Positions 7,592 through 17,144 of a DNA stretch of 64,000 nt are shown here, in pieces; positions within the stretch are counted from its first letter, which is position 1; every line of letters begins with the position of its first letter. This stretch comes from Empedobacter falsenii (GTDB lineage: Bacteria; Bacteroidota; Bacteroidia; Flavobacteriales; Weeksellaceae). The DNA lies in NCBI RefSeq assembly GCF_013488205.1, contig NZ_CP040908.1:2023876-2087875 (forward strand), written 5' to 3'. Both the position numbers and the translations under genes were made by a program. The notes below the pieces were generated by a model. The model was not told the DNA's origin. It was given only the letters and a program-made list of their open reading frames with translations, and made no database searches.

Positions 7592-9232
7592 TTAAGATGT
7601 TTTCACTTTTCGTGCATTTTCTAAACCTAATTCTTTAATAGAAACTTCTCTCATTTCTATTTTTCGAATTTTTCCTGAAATAGTCATTGGAAATTCTTGT
7701 ACAAATTTCCAATATTTAGGACGTTTGAAATGAGCGATGGATAAACAATAAGCCTTCAATTCGTCTTCGGTTATAGTAATACCATCTTTCACTTTCACCC
7801 AAGCCATTACCTCTTCTCCGTATTTGATACTTGGAACACCAATAATTTGAACATCAGAAATTGATTCATGTTCGTACAAAAAATCTTCAATCTCTTTTGG
7901 TGAAATATTTTCTCCTCCTCTAATGATAATATCTTTAATGCGTCCAGTAATATTAATGTAACCATCAACATCCATTGTCGCTAAATCACCGGTATGCAAC
8001 CAATTATTCTCATCAATAACTTGTGATGTCGCTTCCGGATTGTTCCAATATTTTTGCATGACGGAATAACCTCTTGTACAAAATTCACCAGCAATTCCAC
8101 GAGGTAAAATATCTCCTGTTTGCGGATCAATAATCTTAATTTCTAAATGATCTTGAACTGTTCCAACCGTCGAAACTTGCTTTTCTAAAGGCGTCCCAAT
8201 AATAGTTTGTGTAGAAACTGGCGAAGTTTCTGTCATCCCATAACAAATCGAAACTTCTTTCATATTCATTTTAGCTTGCACTTTCTTCATAATTTCAATC
8301 GGACAAGGCGAACCAGCCATTACACCTGTTCTCAAAGATGTTAAATCGAAACGATCAAAATTTGGTAATTCTAATTCCGCAATAAACATCGTCGGAACTC
8401 CATAAAGTGATGTACATTTTTCCATTTCGACTGCATTCAACGTTTTTGCTGGATCAAAACTATCCGAAGGAATCACCATACAAGCGCCATGCGAAGTACA
8501 TGCCATATTTCCAATTACCATTCCAAAACAATGATAAAACGGAACAGGAATACAAACACGATCACGATGTGTATAATTTAATCGAACACCGATAAAAAAT
8601 CCATTGTTCAATAAATTATGATGTGTTAGCGTTACTCCTTTTGGAAAGCCAGTTGTTCCAGATGTATATTGAATATTTACAGCGTCATCAAACTGAACAG
8701 CTTGCTCTATTTGATGCACTTCTGAAGTCGAAATTTCTTCTCCTTTAATCAAGAAATCATCCCAATTTTCTTCAAAAATGATGATATGTTTTAGTGATTT
8801 CGAATTCTCTTTTACATTGTTCAACATCACTTTATATTCACTTGTTTTGAAACTTAAAGCAGCAAAAACAGCCGAAATTTCTGCTTGATTTAATACAAAC
8901 TCGAGTTCATTTTCGCGATAAGCAGGATTCAAATTAACCAAAATCATTCCCACACGAGCCGTTGCATATTGTAACAACGTCCATTCTGCACGATTTGGCG
9001 CCCAAATACCTACGCGATCACCTTTTTGCAAACCAATAGCAATCAATGATTTTGCAATTTGTTCAGTTTGTGAATAAAACTCTGTGTACGTCGCTCTATA
9101 ATTTTGATCAACGCAAACCAAAGCCTCTTGCTGCGGATATTTTGCAACTGTATTTCGTAAATTTTCGCCAATCGTTTCTCCTAAAAGAGGATATTGTGAT
9201 GCCCCACTTGAGTATGATAAGTTAGAAATCAT
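7592..9232 (-). CDS. AMP-binding acyl-CoA synthetase
   Basis: About 546 residues, full length for the ANL superfamily. The ATP-binding loop reads YTSGTTGFPKG. Further motifs are CYGMTETSPVS (A5), TGDLATMDVDGYINITGRIKD (A7/A8 hinge), GGENISPKEIE and the catalytic Lys segment FPMTISGKIRK near the C-terminus. The enzyme activates a fatty or short-chain carboxylic acid to its acyl-AMP and then to acyl-CoA. Chain length cannot be judged. I use the ATG at 9232. The TTG 36 bases earlier lies near a TAAGTTTG -7 box (9271-9278, minus strand). It is monocistronic. Confidence 0.9.
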   Translation of the reverse strand: MISNLSYSSGASQYPLLGETIGENLRNTVAKYPQQEALVCVDQNYRATYTEFYSQTEQIAKSLIAIGLQKGDRVGIWAPNRAEWTLLQYATARVGMILVNLNPAYRENELEFVLNQAEISAVFAALSFKTSEYKVMLNNVKENSKSLKHIIIFEENWDDFLIKGEEISTSEVHQIEQAVQFDDAVNIQYTSGTTGFPKGVTLTHHNLLNNGFFIGVRLNYTHRDRVCIPVPFYHCFGMVIGNMACTSHGACMVIPSDSFDPAKTLNAVEMEKCTSLYGVPTMFIAELELPNFDRFDLTSLRTGVMAGSPCPIEIMKKVQAKMNMKEVSICYGMTETSPVSTQTIIGTPLEKQVSTVGTVQDHLEIKIIDPQTGDILPRGIAGEFCTRGYSVMQKYWNNPEATSQVIDENNWLHTGDLATMDVDGYINITGRIKDIIIRGGENISPKEIEDFLYEHESISDVQIIGVPSIKYGEEVMAWVKVKDGITITEDELKAYCLSIAHFKRPKYWKFVQEFPMTISGKIRKIEMREVSIKELGLENARKVKTS

Positions 9233-9450
9233 GTGCTTATATTCTATGTTTTTAAAATTACTTTCCAACTCAAACTTAGCAACGATTTTCAGGAAAATAA
9301 ATTTATCAGATACTAGATTCTAAATTTCTAAAAGAATCGTATTTTTTTATTAAAATCGGAAATAAATTCAAAAAAATGAAGGTTTATTTTTAACAAATAC
9401 TTAAAATAACTCCATCAAATTATCCTTAAATTGTAAAAAATTACTGAAAA

Positions 9451-9942
9451 ATGAATACAATAAACCACGACAATTATACTTCTATTTACGATGGAATAGA
9501 AGTTGTAGATGCTTTACAGACACGTATTGCTGACATCAAGAAAACATTAATAATTGTAACAGAATTAGATAAATGGGATTATGCATATGCAGAAGGTAAA
9601 TGGACTATCAAAGAAATGATACAACATTGTATAGATTGCGAACGTATTTTTTCTTATCGTGCGCAACATATTGCGAGAGAAGATTCACAAACATTAAATT
9701 TCTTCGATGAAAATGCCTATGTATTGACTTCGAATGCAAATGAAAGAAAGCCTGAAGAATTGATAAAAGAATGGACAAATTTGATGAAAGCAACTTACTT
9801 TCAGTTTGAATCTTTTAATGATCAAACTTTAAACAAAATAGGAAAAGTTGGTAATCGAGAGTATTCTGTTGAGAAAATCGGTTATGTAATGGCTGGTCAT
9901 TCCATCCATCATATGAATGTAATTAATGAACGATATTTATAA
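9451..9942 (+). CDS. DinB-family protein
   Basis: 163 residues forming a four-helix bundle of the DinB/YfiT superfamily. The first helix pair carries WTIKEMIQHCIDCERIFSYRA with a candidate metal-ligand His, and the last helix carries MAGHSIHHMNVINERYL with further His ligands. Members bind a divalent metal. Many are thiol transferases (bacillithiol or mycothiol S-transferases) or have unknown substrates. The gene stands alone between divergent and convergent neighbours and ends at a strong bidirectional terminator. Confidence 0.85.
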   Translation: MNTINHDNYTSIYDGIEVVDALQTRIADIKKTLIIVTELDKWDYAYAEGKWTIKEMIQHCIDCERIFSYRAQHIAREDSQTLNFFDENAYVLTSNANERKPEELIKEWTNLMKATYFQFESFNDQTLNKIGKVGNREYSVEKIGYVMAGHSIHHMNVINERYL

Positions 9943-9975
9943 AAAAAGTCAGCTTCTAAAAAGCTGACTTTTTTA
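9941..9975 (+). terminator. Bidirectional terminator
   Basis: AAAAAAGTCAGCTT (9942-9955) pairs with AAGCTGACTTTTTT (9961-9974) around a 5-base loop. It serves DinB on the plus strand and SulP on the minus strand. The SulP stop codon lies inside it. Confidence 0.85.
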
Positions 9976-11502
9976 TTTCGGCATCACATTATAAGTTGGA
10001 TCTTCTTCGATATTTACCTCAATAACGCTTTTTGCATTTTCTAATAATCGAATAGAATCTTTACTCAAATGTCGAAAAATTACAATTTTATCTTGTTGTG
10101 CATATTTAGATGTAATAATATGTAAAGATTCAATTGCACTCATATCAACTATTCTACTCTCTTTCAAATCTATAACAATTATTCTTGGATCAGAATTAAT
10201 TTCAAATTTCTCTAAAAAAGTAGAAGTCGAACCAAAGAAAAGTGGTCCATAAATCTCATATATTTTTCGTCCATTTTCATCAACAAATTTACGTGCTCGA
10301 ATACGTTTAGCATTATCCCAAGCAAAAACCAAAGCCGAAACGATAACACCTACAAAAACAGCCAAAGCAAGGTTATGTAACACAATCGTGATAATCGCCA
10401 CCAAAATACTTACAAACACATCCGATTTTGGCATTTTTGTTATTAATTTAAAAAATCCCCATTTAAAAGTCGAAATCGCAACCATCATCATTACACCAAC
10501 AAGTGCTGCCATTGGAATTTTCTCAATCACTGGAGCACCAATTAGAATAATAATCAAGATTGTAATTGCACCAATTGCTGGTCCTAATCTCGAACGAGAA
10601 CCTGCATCTAAATTAACAAATGTCTGAGCAATCATTGCACAACCTCCCATTCCACCGAAAAAACCATTTGTAATATTTGCAGCACCTTGCGCCAAACATT
10701 CTTTATTCGACGAACCTTTCGTTTCAGTCACCTCATCCACCAAAGTAAGCGTTAGCAAAGTTTCAATTAACCCAACCGAACCCATAATAATCGAATAAGG
10801 CAAAATAATTTTCAAGGTTTCTAACGTAAACGGAACACTCGGAATATGAAAACTTGGCAGTTCTCCTTTGATACTCGCAATATCACCAACAGTCTTTGTA
10901 TCAATATGAAATCCGATTACCAATAGAAAAGTCACAAGAATTGCAACCAAAGAAGCTGGAATAATTTTCGTTAATTTCGGAAAGAAATAAACTATCAGAA
11001 CTGTAATTAGCGTCAATCCAGCCATCGTATAAAAAGGTGTACCACTCAACCAACTCGTTATTCCATTCGTAGTTGATTTGAATTGTTCTATTTGTGACAT
11101 AAAAATAACAACCGCCAAACCATTTAGAAAGCCATACATAACAGGTTGAGGAATTAAACGAACAAATCTTCCTAATTTGAAAACACCAACTACTATCTGG
11201 AAAACTCCTGCTAAAGCAACCGCAGCAAAAATATATTGCTCACCATACGTAGCATTCAACGCGATTAAAGTGATAACGGTAGCACCTGCTCCACCCGCAA
11301 CCATCGCTGGTCTTCCTCCAAAAACCGCCGTTACAATTCCCATGATAAATGCACCATATAAACCTATTAAAGGTGATAAACCAGCTAAAATTGCAAACGA
11401 AAGCGATTCAGGAATCATTGTCATAGCAACAGTTAAGCCGGCTAATATTTCGTTTTTATAATTTATTTTTTGATTGAATTTTAAATATTCAGCAATCGAC
11501 AT
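9973..11502 (-). CDS. SulP-family anion permease with STAS domain
   Basis: 509 residues. The N-terminal block IPESLSFAILAGLSPLIGLYGA is the sulfate-transporter signature region, followed by about ten more hydrophobic segments. GGMGGCAMIAQTFVN lies mid-protein. A C-terminal STAS domain (IYEIYGPLFFGSTSTFLEKF through SIRLLENA) faces the cytoplasm. SulP proteins carry sulfate, bicarbonate or other anions. The GGMGGCAMI motif also occurs in bicarbonate-type members, so sulfate should not be assumed. The start is the ATG at 11502. An exact minus-strand -7 box (TACTTTTG, 11521-11528) precedes it. It is single-gene and convergent with DinB. Confidence 0.88.
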   Translation of the reverse strand: MSIAEYLKFNQKINYKNEILAGLTVAMTMIPESLSFAILAGLSPLIGLYGAFIMGIVTAVFGGRPAMVAGGAGATVITLIALNATYGEQYIFAAVALAGVFQIVVGVFKLGRFVRLIPQPVMYGFLNGLAVVIFMSQIEQFKSTTNGITSWLSGTPFYTMAGLTLITVLIVYFFPKLTKIIPASLVAILVTFLLVIGFHIDTKTVGDIASIKGELPSFHIPSVPFTLETLKIILPYSIIMGSVGLIETLLTLTLVDEVTETKGSSNKECLAQGAANITNGFFGGMGGCAMIAQTFVNLDAGSRSRLGPAIGAITILIIILIGAPVIEKIPMAALVGVMMMVAISTFKWGFFKLITKMPKSDVFVSILVAIITIVLHNLALAVFVGVIVSALVFAWDNAKRIRARKFVDENGRKIYEIYGPLFFGSTSTFLEKFEINSDPRIIVIDLKESRIVDMSAIESLHIITSKYAQQDKIVIFRHLSKDSIRLLENAKSVIEVNIEEDPTYNVMPK

Positions 11503-11606
11503 CAGAAGTTTTATTTCATGCAAAAGTAACAATTACTACGCATCTAAAATTAGTAAAAAGCTAGATTAAATATCAAATTACATACTAATCATTGAAGTAA
11601 TTTTAT

Positions 11607-11642
11607 AATTGTTAAATATTTCTTAATAAATATTTAACAATT
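11607..11642. promoter_or_regulatory. Perfect 15-bp inverted repeat upstream of the phytase locus
   Basis: AATTGTTAAATATTT (11607-11621) and its exact reverse complement (11628-11642) flank six bases, 41 bases before the TonB receptor ATG. No T-run follows, so it is a better operator than terminator candidate. The arms contain TTAACA, the core of Bacillus Pho boxes, but in inverted rather than direct order, so a phosphate-regulator site is only a suggestion. Confidence 0.45.
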
Positions 11643-11683
11643 AAGATATATAGCAAGTGTATTTTGACGAAATTTAATTTCTA

Positions 11684-14482
11684 ATGAAACATCTTTTAAA
11701 ACTCTCCTTATTCATTCTAGGTCCATTCGTTTTGGCTCAAAGCGGCGTTATCTCAGGAAAAGTTATAGATTCTAACGATCAATTTTCGTTACCAGGAGCT
11801 ACAATTCGCATCGAGAATTCCAATAAATATACTGTATCTGACCAAAATGGTAATTATCAATTTCTAAATCTTACGCCTGGTATTTATACCATTTATATTG
11901 ATTATTTGGGATACGAAACCATTTCAAAACAAATAGAAGTTACCGAAAATAAAACAGCCGTTATTGATTTTTCTCTAAACGCAGGTTACAATGAACTAAA
12001 TGAAGTTGTTATAGTTGGAGATTATTTAAAAGGGCAAGCAAAAGCATTGAATCAACAAAAAAATAACGGAAATATTACCAATATTATTTCTTCAGATCAA
12101 GTTGGTCGTTTTCCAGATTCTAACATCGGAGATGCGTTAAAACGTGTGACTGGAGTTACAATGCAAAACGATCAAGGTGAAGCCAGAAACATTATCATTA
12201 GAGGTTTATCGCCTGAATTAAATTCGGTCATGTTAAATGGAGATCGTATTCCATCTGCCGAAGGTGATAACCGAAATGTACAAATGGATTTGATTCCTGC
12301 GGAAATGATTTCATCTATCGAAGTGAACAAAACTTTGACACCAGATATGGATGCAGACGCAATTGGTGGAGCTGTAAATTTGATTACGCGTGCTGTTCCA
12401 AACAAAGAGCGTATTTCTATAACGGCTTCTGGTGGTTATGCACCAATTCGCGAAAAAGGCTTGTACAATTCAGCTTTTTTATATGGAAATAGATTCTTTG
12501 ACAAGAAATTAGGTGTGGTTGTTTCAGGAAGTTATCAGGTTCAAAATTTTGGTTCGGATAATATCGAAGCAGTTTGGGACAAAGATGAAAATAAAACCTA
12601 TTTGTCACAATTTCAGATTCGTAAATATGACATTCAACGCGTAAGAAGAAGTGCGTCTTTTTCGGCAGATTATAAGTTTAATGAAAACAATAGAATTGAT
12701 CTTTCTGCTATTTACAATTGGCGTGACGACCGAGAAAATCGTTATAGAGTAACTTATCGCGATTTAGAATTTGATGAAAAAACAGGAACTTACAAAGGAA
12801 ATATACGTCGCCAAACAAAAGGTGGAATTGATAATAACCGCAATAAAAATACGCGTTTAGAAGATCAACGTGTTTACAATGTTTCGTTACGAGGAGAGCA
12901 TTTATTATCACCAAAAATGGATATGGATTGGGCTGTTTCTTACTCAAAAGCGAGCGAAGACAGACCAAATGAGCGCTACATTGATTATCGTGCAAAAGGT
13001 GTTACGTTTAATGAAGATTTATCTGATGCAAAATATCCAAATGTAACAACAACTTCTGCAGAAGATTTGACCAAATTCAAAGTTAGTTCGTTATCAGAAC
13101 AGCACAATTATACAGATGAAACAGAATTTGGTGCAAAGCTTAATTTCAGAGTTCCCTTAAGTGTTATCCCAAATCAGAAAGGACGTTTACGTTTTGGTGG
13201 TCGCCTTCGATTGAAAGACAAAGAGCGCGAAAATATTTTCTATTCGTACGAAAGCATAGATGGAATGGGAAATTTGAGTACTCAAAATCCTGTAAATTGG
13301 TCAAGCAATCGTTTCAATGCTGGTAAAAAATATCAAGCTGGATATTTCTATTCAAATCATCAATTAGGAAATTTAGATTTAAACAATACAAATCTATTCA
13401 AATCTAACTTAGAGCCTTCTAAATATCTAGCCTCTAACTATAAAGCGAAAGAATATATTTCGGCAGGATATATTCGTTGGGATCAAGATTTATCATCTAA
13501 AACATCTTTAATAGTTGGTGTTCGTATCGAAAATACTTCGATAGATTATACAGGGAATTATGTACAAGATGAAGAAGATTTAATTGGAGAAATCAAGCAC
13601 AAAAACGATTATACCAATGTTTTACCAAGTCTTTCTTTGAAACATAAATTTACAAATGATTTTATTCTGAGAGCAGCTTTCACAACAAGTATTGCACGAC
13701 CAAATTATTACAGTTTAGCGCCTTTTGTAAGTGTTTTGAAAGAAGATGCAGAGCTTTTTGCAGGTAACCCAAATCTGAAAGCGACCTATGCCATGAATTA
13801 TGATTTGATGGTTGAAAACTATTTCGAAAATATCGGAATTGTTTCGGGAGGATTTTTCTACAAAAAATTAAACGATTTCATCTATACCTACAAAAACAAT
13901 ACATTTACAACAAATGATTTCCAAACGCTTTTTCCTGACATAGCAAACCCAGTTCCTGCTGGAGAAAATTGGAAAATGACACAAGCTAGAAATGGAGATC
14001 ACGTGAATGTTTTCGGATTTGAGGTAGCATTTCAGCGTCAATTAGATTTTATTCCAGGCGAATTTTTCAAACATTTGGGAATTTATCTTAACTATACATA
14101 CACCGATTCAAAAGCGAAAGGAATTACCAATGAAGATGGTGATTTGAGAAAAGATCTTGATTTACCTAAAACAGCTCCACACATGTTCAATGGTTCGTTA
14201 GCATTCGAGAACAAAAAGTTTTCTGCACGTGTTTCGGTTAATTATACTGCCGCTTATTTAGACGAGATTGGTGGAAATGCTTTCGAGGATAGTTACTATG
14301 ACAAACAATTATTTTTAGATGCAAATGCGTCGTATAAATTCTCGAAGCAATTACGAATTTTTGCAGAAGCAAACAATTTAACAAATCAACCTTTACGTTA
14401 CTACCAAGGAGTTTCGAGTCAAACAATGCAACTCGAATATTATCAACCACGTTTTACTTTAGGTCTAAAGTTTGATTTCTAA
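11684..14482 (+). CDS. TonB-dependent outer-membrane receptor of the phytase locus
   Basis: 932 residues. A signal peptide (MKHLLKLSLFILGPFVLAQS) is followed by a CarboxypepD_reg-like domain (about 22-105, SGKVIDSNDQFSLPGATI), the plug domain (FPDSNIGDALKRVTGVTMQN, MDADAIGGAVNLITR) and a 22-strand barrel ending in the aromatic terminus TLGLKFDF. It belongs to the large TonB receptor class that imports substrates too big for porins. The next gene, 6 bases downstream, encodes a beta-propeller phytase. The likely substrate is therefore a phytate-derived or other organic phosphate compound; this is inference from the operon. No SusD partner is present. Confidence 0.88.
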   Translation: MKHLLKLSLFILGPFVLAQSGVISGKVIDSNDQFSLPGATIRIENSNKYTVSDQNGNYQFLNLTPGIYTIYIDYLGYETISKQIEVTENKTAVIDFSLNAGYNELNEVVIVGDYLKGQAKALNQQKNNGNITNIISSDQVGRFPDSNIGDALKRVTGVTMQNDQGEARNIIIRGLSPELNSVMLNGDRIPSAEGDNRNVQMDLIPAEMISSIEVNKTLTPDMDADAIGGAVNLITRAVPNKERISITASGGYAPIREKGLYNSAFLYGNRFFDKKLGVVVSGSYQVQNFGSDNIEAVWDKDENKTYLSQFQIRKYDIQRVRRSASFSADYKFNENNRIDLSAIYNWRDDRENRYRVTYRDLEFDEKTGTYKGNIRRQTKGGIDNNRNKNTRLEDQRVYNVSLRGEHLLSPKMDMDWAVSYSKASEDRPNERYIDYRAKGVTFNEDLSDAKYPNVTTTSAEDLTKFKVSSLSEQHNYTDETEFGAKLNFRVPLSVIPNQKGRLRFGGRLRLKDKERENIFYSYESIDGMGNLSTQNPVNWSSNRFNAGKKYQAGYFYSNHQLGNLDLNNTNLFKSNLEPSKYLASNYKAKEYISAGYIRWDQDLSSKTSLIVGVRIENTSIDYTGNYVQDEEDLIGEIKHKNDYTNVLPSLSLKHKFTNDFILRAAFTTSIARPNYYSLAPFVSVLKEDAELFAGNPNLKATYAMNYDLMVENYFENIGIVSGGFFYKKLNDFIYTYKNNTFTTNDFQTLFPDIANPVPAGENWKMTQARNGDHVNVFGFEVAFQRQLDFIPGEFFKHLGIYLNYTYTDSKAKGITNEDGDLRKDLDLPKTAPHMFNGSLAFENKKFSARVSVNYTAAYLDEIGGNAFEDSYYDKQLFLDANASYKFSKQLRIFAEANNLTNQPLRYYQGVSSQTMQLEYYQPRFTLGLKFDF

Positions 14483-14488
14483 ACAATT

Positions 14489-15538
14489 ATGAAAAAAATA
14501 TTCATCACATTATCACTCTTCACTATTCTATTTTCTTGTGAATCCTCTAAACTGGCTCCAATTCCTACAAATGCAGTAAAACCAACTGTTACAACACAGC
14601 AAACACCAAATGATACTGATGATCCTGCAATTTGGATCAATTATCAGAATCCAGAAAAATCACTTATTATTGGAACAGACAAACAAGAAGAGACGGGCGG
14701 TTTATATGCCTATGATTTGAATGGTAAAATCGTGAACCAAATCGTTCCACTTAATCGTCCAAATAATGTAGATGTAATGTACGGTTTTCCTCTGAATGGA
14801 AAAAACATTGACATTGCAGTGCTTACCGAACGTGCAAACAATAAAATTAGAATTGTTTCGCTTCCAGATTTTAAATTGATTGACAATGGCGGAGTCGAAG
14901 TTTTCAAAGACGAAACATTACGAGACCCAATGGGAATTGCGCTCTACAAAAGCAAAAACAACAAGTTTTATGCAATCGTTGGTCGTAAAGACGGTGTAAG
15001 TGGCGAATACCTACATCAATATGCATTAGAAAACAAGAACGGAAAAATAGAAGCAACTTTAGTACGCAAATTTGGAAATTATTCGGGTAATAAAGAGATT
15101 GAAGCCATTGCTGTTGATGAAGAATTAGGCTTTATTTATTACGCTGACGAAACAGCAGGAATTAGAAAATATTATGCTGATCCAGAAAAAGGAAACGAAG
15201 AAATTGCATTTTTTGGGCAAAAAGATTTTAAACGCGACCACGAAGGAATTGCAATTTATAAAACCAATGCAACAGATGGCTATATCTTAATTTCGGACCA
15301 ACAAGCAAATTATTTTAATGTATACAAACGACAAGGTGAAGCTTCAAATCCGAATGAACACAAATTGATTGCTAAAATCCCAGTTTCTACTATCGAATGT
15401 GACGGAGCTGATGCAATTAACTTCAATTTTGGAACTAAATTCCCAAAAGGTTTCTTTGTTGCCATGAGTAACGGTAAAACATTTCAAGTTTATGATTGGC
15501 AAATCATTCAAAACGAAATTGATAAACAAGCGAAATAA
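14489..15538 (+). CDS. Beta-propeller phytase lipoprotein
   Basis: 349 residues. The lipobox LFSC after the signal peptide puts the enzyme on a membrane surface. The body is a six-bladed propeller with the phytase blocks DTDDPAIWIN, YGFPLNGKNIDIAV, NKEIEAIAVDEELGFIYYAD, RDHEGIAIY and DGYILISDQQANYFNVY. Their acidic residues bind the calcium ions that hold the phytate. Enzymes of this family release inorganic phosphate from phytate in a calcium-dependent way. It is co-transcribed with the TonB receptor, which probably takes up a product. A strong terminator follows. Confidence 0.92.
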   Translation: MKKIFITLSLFTILFSCESSKLAPIPTNAVKPTVTTQQTPNDTDDPAIWINYQNPEKSLIIGTDKQEETGGLYAYDLNGKIVNQIVPLNRPNNVDVMYGFPLNGKNIDIAVLTERANNKIRIVSLPDFKLIDNGGVEVFKDETLRDPMGIALYKSKNNKFYAIVGRKDGVSGEYLHQYALENKNGKIEATLVRKFGNYSGNKEIEAIAVDEELGFIYYADETAGIRKYYADPEKGNEEIAFFGQKDFKRDHEGIAIYKTNATDGYILISDQQANYFNVYKRQGEASNPNEHKLIAKIPVSTIECDGADAINFNFGTKFPKGFFVAMSNGKTFQVYDWQIIQNEIDKQAK

Positions 15539-15554
15539 TTAGACATTTAAACAT

Positions 15555-15587
15555 AAAAAAATCCGAGTTGTTGACTCGGATTTTTTG
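15555..15587 (+). terminator. Terminator of the phytase operon
   Basis: AAAAAATCCGAGT pairs with ACTCGGATTTTTT (15574-15586). Both sides have A/T runs, so it can also serve the minus-strand gene to its right. Confidence 0.85.
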
Positions 15588-15633
15588 GTTTTATGTAATC
15601 ACATGTTTTGATAAAATGATGCTATCTATTATC

Positions 15634-16422
15634 TTAATTTGCGATGTAATAAAAGAATTCATCATCTATTTTTTTTGAAATCATTATTTCAAAAAGATGA
15701 CTATTCATTTCAATATTTTTTGTTTTGGAAAAATAAAAACCATAAGAATTATCCGTAAATCCATCTATTAAAAAGAAAATTCCATTTTCAGTTTTTACAA
15801 TTGAATAGATATTAATCTCAATCATCTTTTCTAAAATTTGTTTTTGAAGAGAATCAAAATTATATTTCTTTTCAATTTTAACTTTTGTTGAAATCGGAAA
15901 AGGTGATTTGTCTGGTATTATAAATGACCAATAAGAATCATTTTCTTTAAAAATGTTATCAATTCTTTGTAATGTATTTTGATTTAGAAATAATTGATTT
16001 TTACTTTTTCCAATTAATGATACTAATGTTTTAAATTTATTGATATTGTCATTCAAAAATGTAATATTTGAATTTTCATCAGTTTGTCCCTGTCTTAAGA
16101 ATTGATTCGGTTTATCTCTTGCTTCAAATTCTGTTAATCCATATCGTTGTGAAAAACCACCCCAAAAGAAATTTGTAACTTCACTTGACGTTCTAATTGA
16201 TTCTAAAGCCCATATCTTTTCATATTTAATTGGTCTTATATCCCATTTAGAAAAAGGTTTAGAAAACTCTAGATAAGTTTCAATTGCAATTTTATTATTT
16301 ACAGTTATACTATCCAAGTAATTAAATAATTCTAAATCATATTTTTCAGTTTTGTTTAAATACTCTTGACTTAATAGTGAAATTGATAAAGCGGAGAAAA
16401 ATATTGTAAAAATCTTTTGCAT
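15634..16422 (-). CDS. Secreted protein of unknown function
   Basis: 262 residues with a signal peptide (MQKIFTIFFSALSISLLSQE, cut near LLSQ). I do not recognise the family. The mature part is rich in Lys, Asn, Ile and aromatic residues and has no cysteine pairs or membrane segment. It is the first of a run of six minus-strand genes of unknown function between 15.6 and 20.6 kb. The gaps between them are 40-190 bp and lack clear shared promoters, which suggests separately acquired or independently transcribed genes. Confidence 0.7.
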   Translation of the reverse strand: MQKIFTIFFSALSISLLSQEYLNKTEKYDLELFNYLDSITVNNKIAIETYLEFSKPFSKWDIRPIKYEKIWALESIRTSSEVTNFFWGGFSQRYGLTEFEARDKPNQFLRQGQTDENSNITFLNDNINKFKTLVSLIGKSKNQLFLNQNTLQRIDNIFKENDSYWSFIIPDKSPFPISTKVKIEKKYNFDSLQKQILEKMIEINIYSIVKTENGIFFLIDGFTDNSYGFYFSKTKNIEMNSHLFEIMISKKIDDEFFYYIAN

Positions 16423-16504
16423 AGAATTTGGAAAGTTTCTGATTATCTAAATTAAACAAAATACTTAAACAAATCAGTATAATATTGTTGATTTGATTGA
16501 TAAC

Positions 16505-17101
16505 TTAATTCAAATCCGTCGTTTTTATCCAACCTTTCGTTATTCTATTTCCGTAAAATGTACAATAAGCCCAATTGCCTTCTATCCTATCAATGCTCAC
16601 AAAGTCATTTTTAACTAAATAAGCTTTCAGTTTTTTATTTTCTAATTTCTCCGAATAAAAATAGGTTTTATCTGTCACCACATATTTTATTTGCTTCCAT
16701 TCAGTTTTTTTCATCATATTAAACAAGACAGGCTCATCGGCAAAATGTTGAACATTCCAGCAACCTCCATGTTCACTAGAAAGCTTAATTCTTATTGCTT
16801 TCTCTCCAATAATTTCTATTTCTCCCTTTATTGCATCTTCTTTTTTATCTTCAGGATAATATGTCAATACAACAAATTTGTTATTTGTAACCTGCCCTTC
16901 TATGTAAAATATATATGAAAAATTAGGCCTGCTTGTTTTTTCATTCCAACCTGTGTAATCTTCAAAATAACCAGTTAGCTTTTTTGTTTTTTGGTCAAAT
17001 GCTAATTTAAATCCAAATTCGTATTCTCCAGATTCTATAGTCTGACCAAACAAAAAATTTGACATCAAAAAAAGAGCAATTGTGATTAATATAGTTTTCA
17101 T
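16505..17101 (-). CDS. Secreted protein with a C-terminal SH3-like segment
   Basis: 198 residues with a signal peptide ending near LFGQT. The N-terminal part (about 20-135) is a beta-rich unknown domain (SGEYEFGFKLAFDQKTKKLTGYFED). The last 60 residues (KTYFYSEKLENKKLKAYLVKNDFVSIDRIEGNWAYCTFYGNRITKGWIKTTDLN region) have the pattern of a bacterial SH3 domain: short strands, the NWAYC centre and GWI at the end. SH3 domains in exported proteins often bind peptidoglycan or peptides. A periplasmic role is inferred. The family of the first part is unknown. Confidence 0.7.
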   Translation of the reverse strand: MKTILITIALFLMSNFLFGQTIESGEYEFGFKLAFDQKTKKLTGYFEDYTGWNEKTSRPNFSYIFYIEGQVTNNKFVVLTYYPEDKKEDAIKGEIEIIGEKAIRIKLSSEHGGCWNVQHFADEPVLFNMMKKTEWKQIKYVVTDKTYFYSEKLENKKLKAYLVKNDFVSIDRIEGNWAYCTFYGNRITKGWIKTTDLN

Positions 17102-17144
17102 ATAGCTTAGGATATTATTGTAAAAAGAAAATGACTACAAACTA

